Shown here piece after piece: positions 56,792 to 64,000 of a DNA stretch of 64,000 nt; position 1 is the first letter of the stretch, and each line of letters begins with the position of its first letter. A program made the translations under genes and the position numbers. Source of the DNA: Triticum aestivum (Eukaryota; Streptophyta; Magnoliopsida; Poales; Poaceae); contig NC_057800.1 of NCBI RefSeq assembly GCF_018294505.1, positions 477,152,530 to 477,216,529 of the forward strand, written 5' to 3'. The notes beneath the pieces were generated by a model. The model searched no databases. It was given only the letters and a program-made list of their open reading frames with translations, and was not told the DNA's origin.

Positions 56792-57266
56792 TGTCGGTGT
56801 CAAAACCAGCGGATCTCGGGTAGGGGGTCCCGAACTGTGCGTCTAGGCCGGATGGTAACAGGAGGCAGGGGACATGATGTTTTACCCAGGTTCGGGCCCT
56901 CTTGATGGAGGTAAAACCCTATGTCCTGCTTGATTAATATTGATGATATGGGTAGTACAAGAGTAGATCTACCGTGAGATCAGAGAGGCTAAACCCTAGA
57001 AGCTAGCCTATGGTATGATTGTATGTTGTATCGACTAGTCTGGCCTCGATTTATATAATGCACCAGAGGCCTAGGATAACAAGAGTCCTAGCCGAATACG
57101 TCGGTGGGGAGGAGTCCTTGTCTTGATCATCAAGTCTTGTGGAATCTTCCATGTATGCGGCAGTTGTCCGAACTGGCCCATGAGTATATGGCCATGGGGG
57201 TCCTCGGCCCAATCTAACAGATCGGGAGATGACATGGTGAGTACCCCCTAGTCCAGGACACCGTCA
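56792..57266 (-). repeat. 5' LTR of element C
   Basis: The LTR is 475 bp, colinear with 51480-51953 with scattered base changes. Confidence 0.9.
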
Positions 57267-57470
57267 GTGCCATGCTATGCTTATCTCAAGGTCAAGATGC
57301 CCGGTCCACATGGCGTCATAACAGTCAATGGAAATACGGAATGCTCCCTCTGTACAGAAGAGCACATAGCTGCCTTAGCAGCAGAAGTACAGAGCGGCCT
57401 TCTCAAGCAGAACCGTCATTCGGCTGCCAAGCCCACGGACACCATCAAGAGGGTCCGAACTACCCTGTAG
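57267..57470 (+). pseudogene. C-terminal end of element B gag-protease
   Basis: After element C the frame resumes with CYAYLKVKMPGPHGVITVNGN and ends at the stop 57468-57470. The same segment in element A (HYAYLKLKMPGPRGVITVNG) is uninterrupted, which confirms the junction. As in A, no RT follows. Confidence 0.8.
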
Positions 57471-58739
57471 TAGGAGAGCTCGGCTCTTCAGGAGCTAGAC
57501 TAGCAATTCGGCCTTCGTCTCAGACCTGGTCAAGTAGTGGCATTCGCACCACTCGTACATAATACGCACTCAAAATTCCATGGGCATCGACGGAGGCATG
57601 GCTACTTTGTGATCCACAATACGGCTCAACCGACACCGGATACACACATACTTTTACTTTTATTCATTTCCTTTTCAGGTTCTAATCCCGAAGGCCCCAT
57701 CTGATGGCTTGATCACCAGTCCTCTTGAAGGACAAACACACCAAGATGGCGAGAAACGCAGACGTATGGGGGATTTTCAAGGTGGTCTCGTTAACAATCA
57801 CTCTACCTATTTTTCAGGACCCACATGCAGCTCTCCCTTTGTTTTCGGCATGTTAAATAGTCTGTTGCTTATCGCACTACTTGTATCAATGCGCCTTGAC
57901 GTATTAATCAAATTACAATGTAAACAGTTCACGGCTGGAGCTTTAAGGGCCCAGCTTATCACCTTTGCACCCTTTTTGTTTTCTTTCTTTTTCTCCCCTG
58001 TGGGTAACCCTATCAGGTAGCACCCGTACGCTTTGGTATGTTTGATATTTGCCAGGGGCTTCACAGCACCCCACACTATGGCAACAAAAGTCCGAACACT
58101 TTTTATAAGTATAGTTCAGCACCCTGAATTTAGCACTATATGCATTGGCTCCGAATCATGTCTTTGGTCAATAGTTGGGTTGCCCGGCTCATGTGCTTGC
58201 TACCTTACGTTCCGCTATATCGGCTAAGGTAGTAAAGGGAGAACTACTGCGATTGTGCCTTGGTTTATCCAAAGAAGCACCTTAGTAGAGAAAGTCGAAA
58301 ACTGACTGTCATGGTGCGACGAGAGCCGGTCAGCACTTCGGAGGTTGCAGATTGTTGGAGATTTCTTTCGCATTACGCGAAGGATCGGTACTTCCTGATC
58401 AGACGCTTATAGCACTCTAGTTCGGATACTAGGGGTTGCGCCCATGTTTTTATTGTCAAACTCCTATGGCTAAGTGAGGGCGTTAAAGCCGCAAAGTCTG
58501 ATTGCCTGGTTCGTTGCGCTAAACAACTCCTTCAAGGACCATATAATTGGATCAAGATTGTTTAGATTCCATCCCGAACACATCCGTACTACCTACCTGG
58601 GGGCAGAAGCTGACGACTGGTTAACCCTCAGATTTCATACAACACGTCCGCGCAGGAGGTAAAATTTAAAAACATAACCAGCATTATATTACAAACCCAC
58701 TTTGTTCTATCATACAAGATAGAAGGAACATGAATACAT
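57471..58739 (+). other. Non-coding region of element B between protease and antisense gene
   Basis: No ORF with recognisable similarity is present. It contains the conserved Tat module at 58125-58320 and lies downstream of both convergent genes, so their 3' ends may overlap here. Confidence 0.6.
58125..58320 (+). other. Conserved Tat non-coding module (copy in B)
   Basis: In element sense it reads GGCTCCGAATCATGTCTTTG, GGGTTGCCCGGCTCATGTGC, ATATCGGCTAAGGTAG, GAACTACTGCGATTGTGCC and AACTGACTGTCATGG. The same blocks in the same order occur in A. Confidence 0.7.
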
Positions 58740-61700
58740 TCATTCAAAGATAATGTCATGCGCACATTGCGTTGCCACAATGCGGGACCCCTCTAGGACT
58801 TCTGCAAAATAGCGCTCAGGTGTGCGGTACTCCTTTCCCTCTGGCAGCCCCTTGGTCAGCTCGACGATGTCCATCTTCGCCCACCACATCTTGTAGCGGG
58901 CGAAGCCCATGCGCGCAACTTCAATACAGGCTGATCGCTTGACGGTGTCCAGCCGAGGACAGGCGTTCACTAGCCGCTTCACAAGCCCGAAGTAGCTGCC
59001 GGGTATAGCTTCGACAGGCCACAGCCGGATTATCAAATCCTTCATGGCCAGTTCGGCCACCCTATGCATCTCCACTAGCTGTTTTAGCTGATCGGTGAAG
59101 GGCACGGGATGCTCTGGTGCAAGGTACTGCGACCAGAACAATTTCTCCGTGGATCTCCCTTCTTCGGCTCAGAAGAACTCCGCGGTGTCAGACACACCGT
59201 GCGGCAGATCTGCGAAGGCTCCTGGAGAACTCCGAATCCGGGTTAGTAAGAAATACTTCTTCTTCATATACTTGCTTTGCATACTAAACGCCTTACCCGC
59301 TACGATCTTCCTGGCCTCCTGGATCGGCTTCAACTCGGGCCGCTTCCGTGCTTTGACGATCGAGCCTTGGAGAGTTCGGTCTCTCGAGCCGAAACATTGC
59401 CCTCCAAGGTCTCATACCTCTTCACCGTGTCCTGGAGCTCTTGTTGGACCTCATTCTGCCGGGCCTTCAGCTTCTTACGAGCGGCCTACTCCTTGACAGC
59501 TTTCCCCTCGGCTTCGGCCAGGGCCTTTTTTAGGGCCTCGACCTCGGTCGTCGCCCCTATACATATAATGACACTATGGTCAATATACATCATTTACTCT
59601 TTCCGAATATATAGCGAGCCATTGCATACCTTGCTGGTCTTCCAGCTGCTTCCTCGCTTGGCTGAGCTCCTCCTCGGCCCGCTCCAGTCTCTGCTTTAGT
59701 CTAGAGACTTCGGCAGTGTGAGAGGTCGCGGACAGCAGCAAAGCCTACTTATTCACATTAGACACATTTTAGTTAGTTTCCTGTGAAATTTCATTGATCC
59801 TCTGTCCGACTTTTCTTTCTGAACACCGGACATTGTCTCAGGGGCTACTGTCTATATTGGGATTTTCTCGGTTAAATGCCGCTTATGTCAAAACCTGTCA
59901 GCAGGCCACTGCAGGCTTCGGTAAGCCCGCTCTTGACGGACTGAACCTTCTCAATCACTGTACCCACAAGGATACGGTGTTCTTCCACAATGGAAGCGCC
60001 TCGTAGCGCTTCAAGTAGATTATCCGGTGCCTCTGGTTGGACAGAGGTCACCTATGGGATAGCACACCCCCTTCTTTTGAAGGAGGTTGCTCGCCGGATT
60101 TCGGAGCCGCATGGGTCTCCGGAATCGTATTCGACTGGAGGCCGAACTGATCGAGGCCCCCAGGCACCATGGGGATCTACTCCCCCATATGTCCGAAAGC
60201 CGAGGTCTTGCCTCCCGACGCCACCACGACAGCCTCCTGAACCTCTCCCTGGCCTGGGAAGGTCCTTTGGGACAGTACCTCGTCGTCTCCCTTGGCCTTG
60301 GGAGAGTGAGCGGCCGGCGGTGTCTCGCTGGCCATTGCCTTCGAATCCAACGAGCCTCTTGACGAGGATCATTGGGGGTTGTCATGGGCCGGGCTGCAAT
60401 AACACGATTAACCATATTAGCGCTATAGAATGAAGAGGTCGGATAAATAAACGGGTGTGGGTTCTTAGTACTCACGATGCTGCCAGGGGCTTAGTCCGAG
60501 TATTTCGCTCCGGGCTGTTGTCGATGTCCCATGCAGAGTTATCCACAAGGGGGCCTTTCCCCCTCTTGGGCGCCTCTGCCTCCAGATTTGTGGAGGCCGC
60601 CCTCTTCTTTCTCCCTCCATCAGGGGGAGAGTCGCTCTCCTCCTCCTCGTCGTCGTCGTCTTTGGCGGCGGAGGAATGGATCTTATCTTCGGACATCATG
60701 TCCGAAGTGACCTTGCGGCGGGGGCCGCTTCGGACCCCCTTGGCCTTGGCCTTCTTCTCCGGTGCCTTGTAGGGCGCCGGTACCAGAATCTTTGCTAGAC
60801 GCGGGATGACTGGTTCCTCAGGTAGCGGAGCCGGACACTGAATCTGCTTCGCCCTCTCCATCCATTCCTGAAGAATCAATGACAATAAAAGTTCAGATAT
60901 CCTCCTTGAAACAAACATGTAGAGGATGCATTAAAAACTTACCTCCCTGGCGGGGTGGTTAATGTCGTGCCTGCGGTCCGAATCCGTGGCTGGTGGTATC
61001 ACGTTGCCCTTGAAAGAGCAACATCCAGGCATCTTCGTGAGTTGTTTCGAAGAGCCTCTCTAGGGTTTGCTGCCTCTTTGGATTGAACTCCCAAAGGGGG
61101 TGTTTTTAGCTTTGGCGGGGGAGGATCTGGCGAACCAGCATCACTTGGATTATGTCGATGAGCTTGATGTCTTTATCCACCATACTTTGAATACGTGTCT
61201 GCAGTGCTATCAACTCGTCTGATGAAGCCCAATTCGCGCTCTTCTCAACCCAGGAGGTGAGTCGCATCGGAGCACCGGGGTTGAATTCGGCAGTCGCGGC
61301 CCACGTGGTCTCGCGGGGTTCTGTGATGTAGAACCACAGTTTCTGCCATTCTTTGACTGTCTCTATAAAAGTGCCCTTTGGCCAGGAGACATTGGTTAGC
61401 TTACTCACCATGGCGCCTCCGCACTCCGCGTGCTGTCCATCCACCACCTTTGGCTTTACGTTGAAGACTTTGAGCCACAACCCGAAATGGGGTTGGATGC
61501 GGAGGAAGGCCTCACACATGACGATGAACGCCAATATGTTGAGGGAAGAGTTCTAGGATAGATCATGGGAGTCTATCCCGTAATAGTACATCAGCCCGCG
61601 GACAAAAGGGTGGAGTGGAAACCCTAGCCCGCGGAAGAAATGGGGGATGAATACCACCCTCTCATTAGGCTTCGGTGTGGGGATGACTTGCCCTTGGGCT

Positions 61701-61813
61701 GGAAGACGGTGGGCAATTTCCTTCGCCAGGTACTCGGCCGCCCGAAGCTTAGTAATGTCCTTCTCCCTGAAGGAGGAGACCATCCACTTGCCTTGACCTC
61801 CGGATCCGGGCAT
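58740..61813 (-). pseudogene. Intron-containing antisense gene of element B (putative gypsy-type transposon / Transposase_28-like)
   Basis: This is the counterpart of 8377-11433. Exons from the ATG at 61813 are 61813-60943, 60867-60476, 60393-59887, 59744-59630, 59557-59297 and a last exon ending at 58740. Their lengths of 871, 392, 507, 115 and 261 bp compare with 858, 371, 478, 115 and 273 bp in A. Introns are GT-AG except intron 3, whose donor reads AT (ATAAGC) and is presumably a mutated GTAAGC. Exon 1 encodes WMVSSFREKDITKLR, GLGFPLHPFVRGLMYYYGID and CEAFLRIQPHFGLWLKVFNV. The last exon contains LFWSQYLAPEHPVPF and LIIRLWPVEAIPGSYFG. Stops lie near 61553 and 61106, with others in exon 5 and near 59165. 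The function is unknown. Confidence 0.7.
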
Positions 61814-61914
61814 GGTTGAGTGCTTGCTCGAGTGGGAAGAAGATGAAAACTTGGGCACTGGAGCTCAAGAGTGGAAGGGCAGAGGAAGAGATAAGGCGTG
61901 GGAGAAGAAGGGGG

Positions 61915-61936
61915 AATCCTTATCCCCTTATAAAGG
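61915..61936 (-). promoter_or_regulatory. Candidate TATA-type promoter of the antisense gene in element B
   Basis: On the minus strand TTATAAGGGGATAAGGATTC lies about 115 bp upstream of the ATG at 61813, matching the block and spacing in element A. Confidence 0.55.
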
Positions 61937-62344
61937 CAGTGAATATCGAATGCCTCCCCACTCGCCCTAAAACTCACCTATTCCCAAGGGTTGTATAAAC
62001 GGCACAGTTGGGTTACCCACGCCCGCATTGATGAAAATCCTGCAATAAGGGGACACGATCTCTGCTTTGACAAGACGTGCCAATGGAAACCGCATCTTGA
62101 GGCGCGGAACGGTGGACAAAACGGTTTGATATAGTGACCAAACAGACGTGATGTCATCTTGCAAAAAGTTGTCAGCAGATGAGACTTGTGAAATATTATA
62201 TGCTCTGAAGTTGCGTGTGGTACATGTGCTGCAGATCCGGACACATTCGTTTTATCCAAGACTATCTTGGAGTTTTCGGAGAGGGGAACCCGCCTTGGAA
62301 TGCCAAAGACAATCTGCGCGCCGGACACCTCTTCATTGAAGCCT
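61937..62344 (-). other. Upstream region of the antisense gene in element B
   Basis: No ORF is supported. It aligns in outline with 7840-8255 of element A (shared GGGGACACGATCTCTGCTTTG and CATTGATG-type blocks on opposite strands), so it probably holds the antisense gene's upstream control region. Confidence 0.5.
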
Positions 62345-62358
62345 GGTTCAGGGGCTAC
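62345..62358 (+). other. Polypurine tract of element B
   Basis: GGTTCAGGGGCTAC directly precedes the 3' LTR start TGAGGGAG. The same tract is found in elements A and C. Confidence 0.8.
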
Positions 62359-62840
62359 TGAGGGAGTCCTGGACTAAGGGGTCCTCGGGCGTCCGACCTA
62401 TTGGGTATGGGCCAGGCTGATGGGTTGTGAAGATACAAAGATCGAAGACTCTACCCGTGTCCGGATGGGACTCTCCTTGGCGTGGAAGGCAAGCTTGGCG
62501 ACCATGCAACTATGAAGATTCATTTCTCTGTAACCGACCTTGTGTAACCCTAGATCCCTCCTGTGTCTATATAAACCGGAGGGCTAGGTCCGTAGATAGG
62601 CCAAATCCTCATAATCATAGCCAGACTAGACTTTTAGGGTTTAGTCATTACGATCTCATGGTAGATCAACTCTTGTAATACTCAAATTCATCAAGATCAA
62701 TCAAGCAGGATGTAGGGTATTACCTCCATAGAGAGGGCCCGAACCTGACTAAACATTGTGTCCCTCATTTCCTGTTACCATCGATCCTAGAGCACAGTTC
62801 GGGACCCCCTTCCCGAGATCCGCCGGTTTTGACACCGATA
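62359..62840 (+). repeat. 3' LTR of element B
   Basis: The LTR is 482 bp, colinear with 47843-48321. Its last bases CACCGATA show a CA to TA change. TSD GAGGG follows. Confidence 0.9.
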
Positions 62841-62845
62841 GAGGG

Positions 62846-63881
62846 TCCTCAGGGTGCCACTAATTGGCGATCTCCTCTGAATCCCACTGATAAACAGATT
62901 GTCGATAAGGATCAAGTGGTGGCTCAAGCTCAGGCTCTGGGACTTGTGTTAGCCTCCAGTATGCATAAATGGCCTCGGGTAAGATGAGGTACGTGCCTGA
63001 AAGTATGTTAAACAGAGAGGGTGCAGGCAAGGTAATAATCTCACAGTGAGTTTTATCAAATATCAAATTATACCTAAGCATCTTCTTCTTATTTTTAACA
63101 ATAAAATCATGTGCTACCATACTCTTATAATCTAGAAAAATAGGGGGCAACAACTTTTCCTCTTTCTCATAATGCCTAATAGGTATCTCAAAGTGTTCAC
63201 CAAGGCGTGAAGCAAAGATGCCTCCGAAGATGGGGCCCTTTGTACGGTTCAGATTTAATCGTTTAGCAACAATAGCGCCTAAGCTGAAAGTTGTATCTCG
63301 AAACAAAGCATGGCGCAAAATGACAATATAAGGTGCACTAAGATTTCCACTGTTCTCGCGACCAATTAAGCATCTACTAGCAAATATCGCAAAGTAATGT
63401 AGAACAGTAAAATGTAAACTAGTAATTCTTGCATATGAAACTTTCCTCGTTTCCCCTATAGCAATTCTATCAATAAATCCATCCACATCACTACGATGTG
63501 GTTCCTCTATGCGGCCTACAAAGGGTATCTTGCAGACCCGAAAAAATCATGGAGTGACATCTCTTTAACCTCATCATATAAGTGAAACTCCACTGAAGGT
63601 GGTGATTTCTTAGCATGGAAATAAAAATTTTGCATGAAAATATTAGTGAGTAGGAGATACTGTTTGCGCCGGTCGTGGAGGAAGTTGGTGAGGCCTGCAT
63701 TCTCAGCCAAGTAATAAAAGTCATCGTAAATTCCGGCGGCTCTCAAGAACGCATCACAAGGCCATTCGCACGGCCGAACCTCCGCGATGCGAGGACGATT
63801 GTATTTGGGCCTTTTATTCTCCTCATTCTGCTTATCCTTCGAGCTTCGGCTTGAAGAGCCCCTCAACAATCTCTTCATCAT
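62846..63881 (-). pseudogene. Extra ORF of Athila element D, interrupted by element B
   Basis: The ATG at 63881 opens a basic N-terminus (GSSSRSSKDKQNEENKRPK). It is followed by a large globular region (PCEWPCDAFLRAAGIYDDFY, IFMQNFYFHAKKSPPSVEFH, VLHYFAIFASRCLIGREN, IFGGIFASRLGEHFEI). A missing T in the run near 63535-63541 shifts the frame at SLHDFF. A TAG follows SEEIAN shortly before the insertion point, and the end of the ORF is at 47797-47842. It occupies the third-ORF (env-like) position of Athila elements. I see no clear signal peptide or transmembrane segment, so a role as an envelope is not supported. It may belong to an ATHILA ORF-type family. Confidence 0.65.
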
Positions 63882-64000
63882 TTTCTTTCCCTGAAAAAAT
63901 TTCTGAAATTTTTAGTGACTCAATAAAAGTGAACCAAACTCAACAAGATTGATAGCAACTACTCCCACAAGTGCCTAGAGGCTATATCATGCACTAAAAC
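63882..64000 (-). promoter_or_regulatory. Leader of element D extra ORF with splice-acceptor-like site
   Basis: On the minus strand TTTCAGAAATTTTTTCAG is followed by GGAAAGAAA and the ATG. A pyrimidine-rich AG this close to the start codon fits expression from a spliced subgenomic RNA. Confidence 0.5.

Larger units (their letters stand above)
51480..57266 (-). mobile_element. Non-coding Tat derivative C (5.8 kb) inserted in element B
   Basis: LTRs 51480-51953 and 56792-57266, TSD GTGCC (51475-51479, 57267-57271), minus orientation. The 4.8 kb interior contains no gag, protease, RT or integrase and no antisense gene. It does contain copies of the conserved Tat module and a diverged internal duplication of about 1.1-1.2 kb. 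It is a large retrotransposon derivative that must use proteins from other elements. Its R-U5 half is close to that of element A while the U3 half differs. Confidence 0.88.
47843..62840 (+). mobile_element. Tat-lineage gypsy element B: gag-protease plus antisense gene, no RT/integrase
   Basis: LTRs 47843-48321 and 62359-62840 and TSD GAGGG (47838-47842, 62841-62845) define it. It reads on the plus strand and holds a gag leader ORF, gag-protease, the conserved non-coding module, an antisense intron-containing gene and the polypurine tract. Element C is inserted in the protease region. Without C it is about 9.2 kb. Its design matches element A, so pol is missing by family design rather than by random loss. 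Confidence 0.88.
44364..64000 (-). mobile_element. Athila-lineage element D (3' part), with nested elements B and C
   Basis: Read on the minus strand, it enters at 64000 with a splice-acceptor-like leader and a long extra ORF, then non-coding DNA, a polypurine tract and the 3' LTR (44364-45757). The ORF is interrupted by element B. The left flank AGGGA (44359-44363) is the presumed TSD; its partner is beyond the window. The LTR and PPT are related to, but clearly different from, those of the Athila element on the left. Confidence 0.82.

Noticed and set aside
62846..63881. Envelope protein gene
   Set aside because: The position fits the env-like ORF of Athila elements, but I see no clear signal peptide, fusion segment or C-terminal membrane anchor, so an envelope function is not claimed.

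Overview
The window is a 64 kb block of nested transposable elements from a large grass genome, most likely Triticeae (wheat, Aegilops or barley relatives). The clearest family-level evidence is a solo LTR whose ends and body resemble the Angela/WIS/BARE-1 copia LTRs, together with Athila-, Tat- and SIRE-lineage elements nested many levels deep. I found no host gene, tRNA, rRNA or CRISPR array. Nearly every base can be assigned to an element, because most insertions still have TG...CA (or mutated) ends and an identical 5-bp target-site duplication (TSD).

Layout. The outermost layer is a Tat-lineage gypsy element, T0 (41535-44363, + strand), of which only the end of RT, both RNase H domains and the integrase are visible. 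An Athila-lineage element (1-41534, + strand; 5' part outside the window) sits in T0. The Athila element carries three insertions: a 1.0 kb solo LTR (1068-2089, TSD TTAAG), a 31 kb SIRE/Maximus-like copia element on the minus strand (4804-35805, TSD CAATG), and the Angela-type solo LTR (36836-38549). The copia element carries Tat element A (7343-20586, minus, TSD ATGCC), itself holding a TIR DNA transposon in a TA microsatellite (12225-16313), and an odd long-LTR element with inverted ends (25379-31290, TSD GTTGT). To the right, T0 is cut by a second Athila-lineage element D (44364 to beyond 64000, minus). D carries Tat element B (47843-62840, plus, TSD GAGGG), and B carries the non-coding Tat derivative C (51480-57266, minus, TSD GTGCC).

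Biology. All coding regions are decayed by stops and frameshifts. Elements A and B have the same unusual design: gag plus protease, no RT or integrase, and in their place a long antisense gene with its own TATA-like promoter. Four introns have GT-AG boundaries at matching positions in the two copies, with one donor mutated in B; the fourth exon is 115 bp in both. Element C keeps only LTRs and non-coding sequence. A, B, C and the pol-bearing T0 all share a roughly 180-bp non-coding module in the same orientation relative to the sense strand, a good candidate for a cis-signal allowing pol-less elements to be mobilised by pol-bearing ones.

The Athila and copia elements carry an extra ORF downstream of pol. 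Ahead of these ORFs, in the + strand Athila element and in the copia element, lies a re-used piece of the element's own U3 GC-rich palindromic sequence, suggesting internal promoters. Pyrimidine-rich AG splice-acceptor-like sites also precede the extra ORFs.
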